This document shows, in pieces, positions 1-13,485 of a stretch of DNA of 64,000 nt (position 1 is the stretch's first letter; each line of letters begins with the position of its first letter). Under the pieces are notes generated by a model that had not been told where the DNA came from, searched no databases, and worked only from the letters and a program-made list of their open reading frames with translations. Origin of the DNA: Lepidonotus clava (Eukaryota > Annelida > Polychaeta > Phyllodocida > Polynoidae); assembly GCA_936440205.1 (NCBI GenBank), contig OW387140.1, positions 18,969,659 through 19,033,658 of the forward strand, in the 5' to 3' direction. Made by a program: the position numbers and the translations under genes.

Positions 1-120
1 ATGCTTTTATCAATTAACCAATGCGATTTTGCTATTCACATAATTACTTTTGTACATCATTGGAAGTGCCCAGACTGTGCTAAAATGTGTAGCAGAAATC
101 TTAAGATACATTTATTAATG

Positions 121-172
121 TACGAACATGGTGGTCTCTGATTTACTAATATACGAACATGGTGGTCTCTGA
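121..172 (+). repeat. Short tandem duplication, 31-bp spacing
   Basis: TACGAACATGGTGGTCTCTG occurs at 121 and again at 152, with ATTTACTAATA between the copies. Confidence 0.85.
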
Positions 173-3100
173 AGGCTTTGGGGTAGGGTTGAGCTCAGGT
201 TTTTAAAATATCATTTGGTTGCTCAGAAGATGTGGAAATGCTGACAGGAAAATAAAAGTAAATTTACAGAGACTGTGGTCTGAAGGAACATCTCCCAGAT
301 ATTTATACGTGATCCCTACTTCCCACGAACATCTCCCTCAGATCTGGGCTCAGCGGAATGTGTTTCTAGGTGGGTAGAGGATCTGTACATCACCACCCCC
401 AACATCACGAGGTTTTAGGCCCACATCTCAGGAGGTTTTAGGCCCACAACTGCCCACAGAACAGGCACGTCCAGGCCTGGTGATTAAGGGCACGGGGAGG
501 TGAGAGCAGATAAGGGGGGACGGAGGGTGGTAATGTGAGTAATGCTGATAACACCTGAGCACCAGTACCTGAGCAGTACCTGAGCAGAACCCATCAGTGA
601 GCTGCTCATCTGCCCCTCTACCTGCGCCCCTTATCTAAGGAATGCATCCCCGGCGGGATTCCTGATCACATTCGGCTTGTTTCTCAGCCGGACACACCTC
701 ATAAATCATAGGGGTTAGATCTATGTGGACATGCGGAGAGAGCCAGCACGTCAGGACTCCTTGGAAACTGGAGCAGAGGAACGTGAGGCATCTTACTACG
801 GGAGTAGTGTTTTGGTAGGAGGCGTTTGCTGACTGAGCAGAGCCGGGGCTGAGTATCCAGCTACACAAACATGCTGAAGCCCTGCGCCATTCTGTAAATA
901 GTCTTTACATGGCCGTCTTTTGTGGGATCTTGGCTAGGTGTAATAAGCTAGCTACTAAAGAAGATTAACATTTGTCTTTTATTGTGTTACATCCACATCC
1001 ACAATATAAGTAGATGGTTTGTTTATTTTGGCTCCAATTAATATCAAAAGACAAGAGGAATGGATTAAATTTCATAGTTTTATTAGGCAAATTTCAACTC
1101 AATGCATATGATTATTATGTGACAATTCAACGCTGAAAACTCAAATTCAGCGCTTGTTAACTATGTAAGCGCCCAAAGATGTGCAGGGTCAGTACCAGGG
1201 GTAATTGAAACCAGTATAAGGTACCTGCTGAAAGTCTAGGCGTGTAATTGTCGTGTCAAAATAGTATTCATAGGCTGGGCATCCGTACTTTTAGTTTAAC
1301 TAGTGGTGTTCTACCGCCATAAATGTAAAGAAAGACAACACTGACTACTTGAAGATCTAACAGAATTCCGAGGCATCTTATACAAAGAAACACTGAAATA
1401 AACATTAAATAAACTCCATAAGGAGGTGTATTAATCTAAGGTGGGCCTTCAGATGGACACTGTTAATCTAAAAGGAACAAAGTTTTATTGTATATCAGGA
1501 TTCCAGCTCTAATACCTTCACCATTGTCCTGCCCTCACAGAAACTGGTGAATAAAAGGTCTGTTATTGCCCCAGGGGGCAATAATGCCTGTCTGTGATTG
1601 CCAACATCAATTTTTGCGTTTTCAGTAAAGAATTTCAATATTTTCTGTGTAATTGATAAAGAATACATCAAGCACAGACTGCAAACCATCTCAGCAATTT
1701 TGGTTTGCACATACCGTGGAGGGCTTTAGCCCAAGACACAGTTGTGTGCAAACTAGGACAATAACAATTTAATTGCTGTATGCCCCCTTGGTCTGTACTA
1801 TGCACTGTTATAGCCCAACAGAATTAAGGTTACTCTTTACAGATCCTTTGGCAGTCCATACAAGTCAAGCACCAAGACCTCCAACAGCGAGATATATTTT
1901 AAACTATACATATATATGGCAGCAATAAATCCCTATACACTAACTAACCTTGTCTTCATACGGTTATGCTGTGGTATTCTACACCTTTGAAAAATAATCA
2001 CAATGTACGAATGACGAATATCTAGGACATTGACCATAGTAACATTTTATTTGGTATTATGGTATTAATAAAGTGTTAGGCCTGGCGCCAGGTGTGACCA
2101 CAAACAGCTGATACGACCACCAACCTATATCTGCAGCTTTCCAGGTCATAAAGCACACCTTACTCGTACCATATGGTTATTGTACTACTTACTGTTGGAT
2201 ACAAAGACATCACATTCCCTGAGAAACGCTTTGAGTAAGGAAACTCTGCATTCAGTTAAAGTTCTATTTCCCAAACATCCGCAGATGATTGGGTGTTAAT
2301 TCGAAACGTCTACCTCCATGGTATTCCTCTCGGTAGGGCTTCCCAGTGTGCCTCTTCAGGTGGTAGAAGTATAACTTTTAAACCGTTAATAATAGAATAC
2401 TTAGCGGCACCATGTTACCAAAATAACAATATAATTCCCTATAGATTGTATTTGGAAAAATACTGTCAGAGTAAATGACGAGTTCATTGCATAGGGCTAA
2501 ATTAGCGATGTTTTACAGTTTCATCATTATTCTAGTCACACCCAGAACCTTAGAAAATCGAAATAGGCCAGACAATCCAGACAATTGTATATTATATTCA
2601 ATGATGACTAACATTATCAAAACTATAATGCGATCTCATCATTCCTACAGTTACTGAGTCGCCCCTTATCAGTTCATCCTTCCGGCCGCTTGACCCCCAT
2701 GTGACTGATTATAGATAAAGAACAAATACCTTCTTATGACCTCCTGCCAACTTATCATGGTTTCTGCCTGATAAGACAGCGAGCAAAAGGGCATGGCCGG
2801 AAATTGTTTATACATATTATTACTGAGATTAGCGTTAAAAGGGGATCTTGAAATGACTGTTGTTGATTACCCTTTATCTGTTTACTTTAAGCAATTACAG
2901 TATATGGAATTTATATTAGGTTTATGCTTATAGATATACTAAAAATGTGTCTGTATGTAAAAGCATGTCACACAAAAAAAGAGTAATTATTAGAATTAAC
3001 ACTGTAGTTGAATCGTTCCGAGAATAAAAAGTATCTATAAGAGAAATAGGAAGAACTCAACCGCCTCTGAGGTTGTAGATGAATAATATTTCAATTTATT

Positions 3101-4531
3101 ATGAGTTGCATTAGGTCAAATATATATACTTTGGGTTAGAGAGCAGGACTCTTATTACAAATTCTACAGGGATGGGGATTCCCTTCTAAGGGCAGATGCA
3201 TAGTGCAAGTTGTGCATGAATAACATGCTCCGAGTGCTGAATTGAATTCATTGAAAAATAACTATCCTGCAGTTATGTGCAAAATTTTCTTTAAGGAATA
3301 GAACCATTTACTTTACTACTTTACTTTAATTCAACTCAACAACTATACACTATTATAACGCATCCTTTAAATATATTTAGATTTTGATTTTGAACTACCC
3401 TCTGCTTATATGACCAAACCTCTTGATCCTTGAAACAGATTGATGAGAAATTTCACAGGATTGCCCGAGTGTATATAGGCCTATATACGCAATAGAAGAA
3501 AAAAGTCTAGTTCACCCAATGTGAATCATATGGAAGGTTAGTCACATGCGCAAAACAAACCGTTTCAGGTTAAAGATTCTGAGAAAAACACTAAATGTTA
3601 GATAGAACCAGGGACATGATAAAACCAATGGAGCCTGACCTTTGAACGGTAGTTTTACATGGTATAAAACCAGATACCTTGGCCGGGGCTCACCAAACAA
3701 ATTGTGTGTAACCATAAAAAGGCTCACTGTGTATAGGTCGGCCAGACTGTCCTGAAGGTTGGCCCTCACCCAATCCTACTCACACAGGGATGTCGGCGGG
3801 ACTGTCTGTACCCAGGAGGGAATGATAACTGTAGTAGATAATAAGATTCATTTTCCCTAGGTTACAATCGGTCAAAACCAACTAGTGTTTCTAACTGTTG
3901 CATAAAAAGATAAAAGAGAGATACAAGTATCTCCATCGTAGACAAGTATTTCTTCTTTTCTGGTTTCCTTTCCTCTGAATTCCCTCATAATTTGGGTAAA
4001 GAATAGTAAATAACGTACATTAATCAAACCTTTTGGCTTATTCGTCGGCATAATGTAAAGACACTAAGAATAGTTACATTCAATGTGGCACTAAGTCACA
4101 AAACGTTTCCAATGTATATCTTGCCGACTCATAATTATATTTGCAATATAACGTTATCTTTATAAAGAACATGGTAAGTGACATCAATTATTGAGATGGT
4201 AAACTTTCTTTAGAAATCAATTGTGTTGTTTCTATAAGGTCTATAGTCAACAAATATGAATATGCAAAGAGGCTCTATACATTTATAGTGACTTCATGGG
4301 TCGACGTCACTTGTTATGAAAGTGGGTATCGATGCCATCTACCTGTTCTGATCAATACCTAAATTAGACTTTCCCCGGAAGTTGGCTGGTGTTGCACAGA
4401 ATATACACCGCTTACTATATCATAATTAATGGTCCCTATCCCCCCCCCCCCGACCGAATAAAGTCACCTTTATCAGGTAAGAGGTGGGGGTGGAGGTAGC
4501 AGGGTGGCCGGGCCAATCCAACGAAGTCCAT

Positions 4532-4614
4532 GTTTATATTGACTGATCTATCGGGTACTATCGATTAGGGAGTTAGGGGTCGCTTATGAGGGATTTCCTG
4601 CAGTCAATATAAAC
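4532..4614. repeat. Perfect 14-bp inverted repeat
   Basis: GTTTATATTGACTG (4532-4545) and its exact reverse complement (4601-4614), separated by 55 bp. Possibly the ends of a very small MITE; no target duplication was seen. Confidence 0.85.
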
Positions 4615-5314
4615 AACAATTATGATCAAGACTGCTGAAGTTGATCTTTATCTACTTAACCTGCCTGTCAAGGGATTTGTGGGATATCCCAATACAACGA
4701 ATCGGTGAACTGCTACCTCGACAAGGTACCTTTGGTCCTCTTAAACTATATTGTTATTGTTTTCTTTCTCATGAACAGAATGAGTCTAAGTAGGACAGTG
4801 CCATGATTTAGATAATAAGGAAAAGAGAAACAAGTGTGTTTATATTCTAACGGAATGAGTTAGTGAGACAGTACTGTGAATTAAAAAAAAGCGCGTGCCT
4901 CAGACAAAGCCCGACATTAATCGTAAAATGTTTCCCCTTACTTCAGTTCTATTAATGTCTTACATTCATCATACATTATGGAAACAACTTTACCCCTTTG
5001 CTAATCAGAAATATCTAGTCAATGTGATTATATCCGGGAATGTCCTGTGACCAGCTGGTGACAGGGTTTCCGATCTTCGTCCTCGTTAAAACGTGTTCCT
5101 GGATCCGGCCTTCTATACTGTATACTAATCACATCAGCTAAAAGGACGATTGGTTCAATCTACTGGGAACCGTGGAGGAAGTTGGTCTAGGAAGGGCTGC
5201 TAATAATACAAGAGGACCCGGAACCAACCGTCAATTCAAAGTGTACGATGATGAACAACTGCCATCTGTAAAGGTCCAAATATTGGTTCTGCGATTTAGA
5301 CAACTAAAAGGACT

Positions 5315-5341
5315 AACAATGTAAATAATATTTACATTGTT
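5315..5341. repeat. 27-bp perfect palindrome
   Basis: AACAATGTAAATA, a single A, then TATTTACATTGTT: 13-bp arms around one centre base. It lies about 100 bp before the perfect 75-bp duplication. Confidence 0.93.
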
Positions 5342-5447
5342 GATATTATTAATTAGAACCCTTGTTTTTTACAAATGGAATTCATTATGATTCTGCGCCA
5401 TTATCTTTTGATAATGTAATAAAGATGTACAGTACCAAAAGATAGAA

Positions 5448-5597
5448 TTTACCAACTATTGTTGTTCTTTCAAGAAACCAATTCGAATGAACTAGGTCTT
5501 ATGCATTGGTTTTTAATGAGAGTTTACCAACTATTGTTGTTCTTTCAAGAAACCAATTCGAATGAACTAGGTCTTATGCATTGGTTTTTAATGAGAG
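5448..5597 (+). repeat. Perfect 75-bp tandem duplication
   Basis: Two adjacent identical units, 5448-5522 and 5523-5597, each beginning TTTACCAACTATTGTTGTTC and ending TTTTTAATGAGAG. The lack of differences implies a very recent duplication (or an assembly artefact). Confidence 0.92.
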
Positions 5598-5694
5598 ATT
5601 GAGAAATTATTTTATGTAAAAAATGGATTTGATATTTACTATATATGTGAGTAAAACTACAACGTTACACTTGCTATTTAGCCCCAATTCCTAC

Positions 5695-5763
5695 GGTTGC
5701 CATGGCAACCTACAGGCAACATCCATCCCGTAAAAGCCGACCTCACTGCGGAGAGTGACGTCA
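5695..5763. promoter_or_regulatory. X-box palindrome and CRE cluster
   Basis: GGTTGCCATGGCAACC (5695-5710) is a perfect 16-bp palindrome matching the RFX-factor X-box; TGACGTCA (5756-5763) is a full cAMP-response element. The following ~170 bp are CpG-containing. RFX sites typically sit at promoters of ciliary genes, and X-box plus CRE also occur together at other promoters. No linked coding exon was found. Confidence 0.45.
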
Positions 5764-8630
5764 CTAAAGGCCCCCAAAAACCTCGGGCCGAGATTGTGCG
5801 GCCCGACACAAGGATTGATCTCCGGTTTCTGTGTGTTTCCGCTGTGTCCCGAGGGCAGAGGAGGTGGCTGAGCAGGAGGAGAGGGATGGGTATCCTGATC
5901 AGTCGGGTTGGGATATTGAGATTGATAGAAACCTTACATATAGCTGTAGATTACTAATATAAACCTTATAAGTGTGTATAAAAAATGTTTCCTGATTAAA
6001 ACTAGTTTTTTCCATGTAGGCTATAAGGGGCAGATGATTATGTAGACATTATGATAGTTAATATTCTTCTGTACCCAAAAAGAAGGCGTAGGCCTATGAG
6101 TGTATGGTATTCTTCAAAACTGTTTACCAAGTCTTATAAGTTATGGATAGTCTACTTCGAAAAATGGGAGTCCAGTGGAATATGTATGTGCAATGACGAA
6201 TGAGATGCAGCCGTAAACAGACTGGGAATAGATCACAACTCTTGATGCAAATTAATGGATAATTTAATTGGCTTCTATCGCAGCTGAAGACCTCTGGCTC
6301 CGACGTTTGTTGGGGACCAATAAGGTCACCTGGCCAATCCAGATCTATAATTGGAACTATACATCGGCTTTATTGCAGCGGGCTGGTGGGTCAGGCTGGT
6401 ACCGGTGGGTTATCAGAGATAGACCGCCGGTTCCCAGCCGGCTGTCGGACAGCAGCCTGCAGGTATTGATCCAGTCAACTTAGTTGTAGGAGGTGGGCGC
6501 CAAGGAGCCATGTTGGCTCTGGGGCTACTTGGTCAGGCGTTAAGGGGCGCAATATGTCAGTGAGTGGAGTTTCTTAAACATCTTCATTTTTGTATATCAT
6601 AGACGGATATTACATAATGATATCTGGTAAGAAATATAGTTTTTCATATCTATTATAGCAGTAAAACGATACTGGATAAATAAACAAAATTATGATAGTT
6701 TCTACTTAGTTTCTAAATGACCCTTGCCGTACCAAAGAGGAAAAATTTGGATACAGATTCTGAATCCTTTTTGCAGAAATATATTGCGTGTGATTATGTA
6801 GATAGTAATGTCACACTCACGTTAGTTTATCCTTATTACACTACCTTGAAGGACTTACTCGTGCAAGTCATTATTTTGGGGTTGTCTCAATATCATTGCC
6901 GTCATTCTTTGGGAAAGCTTTATGACAGTTAGGTGACACACGAGTGTATTTCTGTCCATATTACTTATTATATTGCGCATTTGGAAACTACGATTTCGGA
7001 AGAGCGCACCCCATAGTGATCCAGTCAGCATTCCATTCTGGCTCGAGTCCCTGAGGGCCGTAAATAAAGGCTACATTTCCCACCTAGCCACCTCCCCTTC
7101 CCCCGGCCTGATTCCATACCTCCACCTCACCTCAGACCTCCCATCTCCTCCCTGCTCATTCTGCATCTGGCCTTATCTCTGGGATATTCACGTCCTCGTC
7201 CGATCTGACCTCCAACCGCATCTCACCCTTGTCCTCTTCTCTCAACCATCACCATAGACCTTTAGTTTAGGTCAGTGTCTCTGTGTCTGATATCACCAAC
7301 CGCCAACCCTTCCTAGTGGTACAGTCCCATCCTTTCAGAGAAGAATATGAGTGGGAGTATGTGATACAACCATGCCACATCTAAGTGTATACTTCTGGGA
7401 CAGAGTTTAGACCTACATCGCATTACTTTTCTGTCGTTGAACCAATGCTGTTAAGAACCAACGTTAATTTGCTGATGGTCAGTGAGCAGCATTAATTAAT
7501 AGTGAATCAATTAACAAACCTTAATGTCTGTGATATTAGTCTTCTGATTTGCTTTTGTGGCGGCGTTTGAAGTGGTGTTAACAAAGAGTATAGACACCAA
7601 TATATACTTGTTGGCGCCTGGGATGAGGCATACAGTATAGTAAGAGGGGGTCCCTGCAGCTTATATTCATGCACAGACCTTTGTGGTACGATGAGATCAG
7701 GGACTGTACCGTGCTGTAGTCTACCGCTCCAGCTCGTGGTTGGTCCCCCCACGTCTTTCCTCACGTCTACTTATCAACCAATCCACACAACCACCTTTCT
7801 AACCAGCTATTAACATTTTTGTGTCTTATTTTTACTCAACTCAGACCAACGTTGTGTTAGGTTACTGGTACCTCTCTTACGTCCGCCTCCCAACTCATGT
7901 TTCTCTTGCCTTACCAAGCACAGACCAAAACCCCCTTTTACACAGAGGTTGAGAAGTGCGGTAGAGGTCTATTCGGAGGGTGATCCAAAACTCGACCCTT
8001 CTACTCCCTACCAGCACCATATCAGGTTATCTGAGTCCTTAAAAGTATGGGGTTATAAAGGCCCCTATATCTAATTATCTGCCTAGATACTATATAACAG
8101 TTCTGGGATTGAGACTTTGACGAAGATACATTTCGAGAATTGCTTACTCATTTGAGTATATGAAACTGAAAATGTTAGAGGAAGTTATAGCATTCTGCAA
8201 AGTATTATATATGATAACGGACATCTGCTCATGTAAACAGGGTCCTTTTACAACAGGGTCTATTCCATAATGTCAAACCATCAAGTAGAAAATCAACGAC
8301 ATAATGCAACTTGAGTCATACAATTCATTCTAGTCAATGCCTAACTTCTTTTTTTTAAAGTTTATGATAATCTCTACTTTCTTTTTGGAGTGGAAAGAGC
8401 AAACCATAAAAATAGATGTTATTTCAATCATAAGGCAACATGTCAATATGTGGAATATGTTTCTGATTACCCTTACATTAGCTGATGCATCACGTACATT
8501 GGAACCTAAATAGTGCAGGATCAACATTAACCGAGGGCCTAACCACCTCTGTCGTCACCCATATTCTATTACTTTACGCCCGCTCCCTCCAGTCTCCATC
8601 AGCCTCGGTCTGATTTATTGAGATAGTCTT

Positions 8631-8651
8631 GTGACGTCACTGCTGACGTAA
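8631..8651. promoter_or_regulatory. Paired CRE motifs
   Basis: TGACGTCA (8632-8639) and TGACGTAA (8644-8651) are spaced five bases apart, next to a CpG-containing GGCGGACTTCGGGGGC stretch. They are candidate CREB/ATF sites; no adjacent gene was identified. Confidence 0.35.
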
Positions 8652-10002
8652 TTCGGCGGACTTCGGGGGCTTTAGGAGGAGCCCGATCGATCCATCAGAG
8701 TGGGTCTGAGCCCCTCCGAGCAGCTCATATCTATTTCTACACTGTAGGGAGCAGGGAAACCCGAGTTGGAAGTCGATTTGTAGTGAGATATTCGATTCTT
8801 GTGCTACTGGGAATGGTTCGTTGGTAAAACCCTGAACACGTTAGAAATGATTGTACACATTCATAACCGCAACCTATCCCTGCACTTAAGGTTTTGCAAG
8901 CCAACCTACCATGTACTAGTTACCACTTATTTCTCACTGAATCCTTTACTTTAGAAAAAAAACCTTACTAAAGAAATGCCTTGCATTCGAAACCCATATA
9001 ATCAAAATTCACATGACCAGTATAGTTTGGTGACCGTGATATAAGTAGGTTACATGGAATAGAAAATTACGCAGGCTGATATAATCAAGAAAATTTCAAT
9101 ACCGTAATCTGAGACACACACATGAGTATATAATTAAATGGTGAAGAAGAAATTATCAGCTCTTCCTATGGTCTGCTTGTCTATCCACCTGCCTCTTCCT
9201 ACCCCCTACTTATATGTTTCCTCTGTCTATTTAATTGGTCAGTACATCCGTCCATCCACTCCATACAGTATAACTACTACCGCACCTATCGATACGCGGA
9301 ATCCGTCCTATTGCACGTCACTCTGTAAGATAAATGAGCCTATTGCCCATCAGTTCTCCCTATATCATGCACTACACACTCTCATAAACACAGTTCTGGG
9401 GGTTTGCCACACTCACCCAGCACTGTACAAATTGGATCGGTCCAGTCCAAGTGGCAGGTAGATTTGCTATAGGAGAGGAAGGTGCCAGCAATTGTGTGGG
9501 ATACGGAAGGAAGTTGAAGGAAGTTGTCTTATTTTGAGGCAGTGGTCCAGGAAACTGATATCAACAGCTTTGCACAAGTGACACGAGCTTTAGATATAAC
9601 ACCTAAATCTTTCTTAGTCTTATGTGAAATATAAAATGAAATGAAACTAACCATCTCTTAGCAAAGGTGATAGAGTTCCAGTATAATTTCTAAACTAAAA
9701 AGATTGTTTTTTCCCATAAAGTTTGTAAATATGGCCAACAGGTTGTTTCCCCAACTCTTGCATCAGTTTCTTAAACTGAATTGCTAAGGAACCAGAAAAC
9801 CATCCTTCTTTTTAAACCTGTTGTCACCTATGACAGACACAGTCAATAGAAGCCTGCCCACCTCTACCACCCCAGCTTCCTATCTGGTCTCATCACTTAG
9901 ATCCCATATAGTCCTGCCCTTCTTCTCTCCACGACCCCGACCTTGACCCTGACCCCCACGCCGCCTTACACTAGATCCTCATCGATCTTCTTTCTCGTAG
10001 GA

Positions 10003-10080
10003 TCTCGTGAGACTAACAGGACGCGCGAGATCCAGTCGTCACCCCTAATAAGGGGAGGGGTGGCCGAGAATATCACGTGA
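10003..10080. promoter_or_regulatory. TCTCG-type and E-box motif cluster
   Basis: TCTCGTGAGA (10003-10012, a variant of the TCTCGCGAGA core-promoter motif), GACGCGCGAGATCC nearby, and TCACGTGA (10073-10080, USF/TFE type). CpG-rich for about 100 bp. Possible promoter; no exon was assigned. Confidence 0.3.
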
Positions 10081-12930
10081 CCCGACCACCTGACCCTGTA
10101 GGTGACGAGTGGGCTTAACGGGCGGTGCATACGATGTATTTTACTCCCTTCCCTCCGCCAAGTGCCTTGTTTAGAACAACAAAATGTCCTTCAATGTAGT
10201 TCTAGAGCAGTATATTGTCAGAATAGCTCTCTTACATATTTGCAGATTGGTACCTTTCCTCCAGTATGCTTTGATGTCCCTTTCCTCCAGTATGATTTTC
10301 TAGGGTTGTCGGAGTCGTTTCCTTCATCTGAAGGGATTCTCAAAGGGTCTTTCAATAATAATTGCTATATTCTAAAGCCCGCATTCCGTAACCCCTCTAG
10401 GTAGCCCTCTGTTGATTTTGCTGGTTCAGATCATTCTCCCGGTCCACCAGGCCATTCATATGAGTTAAAACACGACGTCAAATTTGCTTCTGAAAGGTCC
10501 TTAACAGTACATCTAAATAAAAGGTGCCTGTCGGTGTCACTTAAAAGGTCCTTACTCTCTACACCAACCCCTGAAGACGGGGGCAGTTGCTGGAAGCACG
10601 CGCTCCCACCCCTCCGGAGATTGACGTGGTTAGCTGCGGCGCCCCATGCACCTTAACTGGACACACATGGCTTAAACGGCTTCGTGACTTACGGTCGTGA
10701 GGACAGCAATGTTCAGAGTTTCTTTTGGGACAACAACATTCAGAGCTCTTTTTTATGACAGACAAATTAAGAGTTTTTTCCATTTACCCTTTATGGTATG
10801 ACTGAGAAATGCAATCTGCATGCATTGGTTCATAGGCTATTGCATTATTGACATATCGGTTTCGATCGAACAGTGGGATTCTTTTTCAATTTAAACGTCT
10901 TGAACCTGATTTGCTAAATAACAGTGTCAAATATTATATCGAACCACCTGATATGTTTCTGTCTTATTAATTATATTAACATCGGAATCCGGAATCTAGA
11001 TGATTAGTTTACTGCTTTTGTTTTACAGTGATCCCAGCGCGTGAATAATGGGAGCTTTCTTTCTATCGGACGAGAAAATGACTTAACTGGTTAAAGCCAC
11101 TCTGAATACTCTGTCAGAACATTACCTAAAACCAACGCAGATAGTGGTCATAACCAATTGCTGTAACCGCATTGGAATCCCCAACGGGGACGTTTTCCCA
11201 CAAAGACACTTCTGGTGTAGACCTTTATTGAACACTGAAATTGCATTAATCTTTTGTGAACCATTTGCAGTACAGACTCAGACATAGACATTTCTTTTCA
11301 GCTTAACACTTTTTAGTTGAGCACTGCTCTTAAAGCTAATTCAAAGCGACAGGTTCTGTAATGAGATTCGCCTGTAGATAGGCGATTTGCACAAATGTGA
11401 CTGTCATGAGAAACATAATAATACTATGTTATACTCCTGGAACATCTTCTAGATCGAGCTAGTTAGCGGTCTGGAATTAATGAAAGGGACATGATATTTC
11501 ACATTCAAAAAGATGTAATATCTTGTGCTCACGTGAAATATCATATCATGTTGCTTATGAAGAAATAACTTAGGAGTATAGTTATGGCAACACTGCTCTC
11601 ATTCCTATGCAGTGTTTCATTTATCTCGCTGCAGGCTGGATTTTTCAACCCCCACCTCGTGTGGTCAGTACCTGGCGTCTAGACCCACAGACTGTGACCG
11701 AGGCTTCCAGTCGGGAGAACATTAATTCACCATTGAGAAGCCTGCTGCGCTTGGCCGCCCACCGTGAATAACACACTCTCCGGCTTACTGGACTGATCGA
11801 ATTAGGAATTGGTCACAGGGGCCAACTTAGAGCATGGAACTCTCCCCTAAAGCAATTTATTTACCTGCGTTTATTTATACAGCGCCCAATGATTATCATC
11901 TTTTGCGAACTATGTAACATACAAGTAGTGCTTAAAAGGCAATTGGTTACATCCACTGTGTCACCAGTGATTGCAGCTTACACAGGTCCGGCACATTATG
12001 TATTCTCCTCCCCCACCTCTCCCAATTAAAGTCCATAATCAAGGTAATCATGCTTATTTTAGGTTTGAAGTGTGCATTTGAAGGCAAAATGTATCATTTT
12101 AAGACAGAAACTGATATGCGTGTCATGGTAGATTTATGTGACTGGGTGAGTCGGGTTGAAATAGCCTGTAATGATGATTGAAGTTACGAGAGTTCAATAC
12201 AACGTTAGCAATGAGCTCAAGGCTCCCGTAGTCAAAATGGGTCCTAATTTGACCATAATTACCCATGATTGATCCCATTTCCAACTCTGACCTGAATAGT
12301 TCCATACACCTAATATCATGTATAATGGCATTTAGTGCCACCGCGGTGGTCCCAAGCATTGTATTACCACAACTAAAGCTATCTAAAGTAGAAAGGTGAT
12401 ATGCAAATTATACTGTTACACTTAGAACATAATTTGATTCCAACAACGGAAATCTCTCAGACTGCTCCAATTTTAGTACCATTTGTATACCATACACCGT
12501 TTTTTTTAAAGTGGGAAGGAAGAAACAAATGTATGTGATTTAGATAATCCTATTGCGAATTTTATACATCAAATTTACATATTTCCATGCCCGTGAAGCC
12601 ATAAATAACAGCTCATGAGATGAATACTGATCCTCCAGGGCATGCTTTTTTTTTCTGGCAATAGACTGAATATGTATTGTTTCAATTGTTACCATGGCAA
12701 CTTACAGACACTGGAGGATTGGTCAACATGGGGCCATGAGTCAAGGTCAATATGAGTCAAGGTCAATACAATGACCGCCCTCCAGCTGCAGTATTCTGTC
12801 CCTACATCTATTGAGCATCAACATACTTTATAGGGGAAGTTAGTCAGTAGGCCAAATTGAACCGGCTAGACCTAGTGTCAGAATGTTTCACAATTATGCC
12901 ACATTACTGTATGCATACACTAACTATATA

Positions 12931-12951
12931 AAGATAGATAGATAGATAGAT
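12931..12951 (+). repeat. (GATA)n microsatellite
   Basis: About five GATA units in the run AAGATAGATAGATAGATAGA. Confidence 0.9.
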
Positions 12952-13485
12952 GATACGTATCACATCTCTGTGATCTGATGCCCGGTCTTGGCTAAGAGAA
13001 GGACTTGAACGAAAACCTGGAATTGGTGTCTATCTTATAAAGGCAACGGTTATGCCCTCACTTTGTGCTCAAACATTAGCATTATTGACCAGCCAAAATG
13101 AGGGCCTTCCAGGAAAGTGTGACGCGCGAATCATTAAATGGGTAATTCTAGGTCCAATTTAAGTGAAAGCTATGAAAAGGGTCATTTGCATTTGAAATAA
13201 AACATTAGTCACATGTTACTCATGTGATTTTAATGTTTTAGATACTGATCATAATTTGTCAGAGTTTCACATCAATGAATTTTTAGCAAATATGATTTGT
13301 CACAAGCTGAAGCAAATCAGTCAGTTTTTATGTGAAACAAAAGCCTTAAACTCTTGAATTCTAAAATGTTATACTTTAGTAAAGAGCATATAGTTCGCCT
13401 GATTGTACCTGGAAGAAGACATGTAAATGCAGTGAGGACGGATATAAGTACATAACTTAATTATTCTTTTAGAACAAGTTCTCAC

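Larger units (their letters stand above)
1..5447. other. Gene-free stretch
   Basis: Apart from the repeats listed (121-172, 4532-4614, 5315-5341) I see only AT-rich non-coding DNA, short CpG-containing patches near 330-850, and a short C run at 4440. No exon could be supported on either strand; if the PX transcript continues left, its remaining exons may be hidden here. Confidence 0.5.
5960..13460. other. Gene-poor stretch
   Basis: This holds the regulatory-like clusters at 8.63 and 10.0 kb, a GATA microsatellite, an imperfect hairpin around 11490-11550 (CATGATATTTCAC and its inverse) and a second X-box-like GTTACCATGGCAAC (12688-12701). A pyrimidine-rich patch lies at 7080-7260. No supported exon; the rest of the PX domain was sought on the minus strand without success. 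Confidence 0.5.

Noticed and set aside
5697-5957. 86-codon frame over the X-box/CRE cluster
   Set aside because: It starts within the X-box palindrome and has no domain; better explained by local GC content.
11640-11810. Open minus-strand segment with Arg-rich residues, considered as PX exon 2
   Set aside because: The spacing of basic and aromatic residues does not match the PX helix, and the frame closes soon after.
12123-12359. 78-codon minus-strand frame considered as a continuation of the PX gene
   Set aside because: The sequence does not contain the expected second half of a PX domain, and no suitable acceptor phase was seen.
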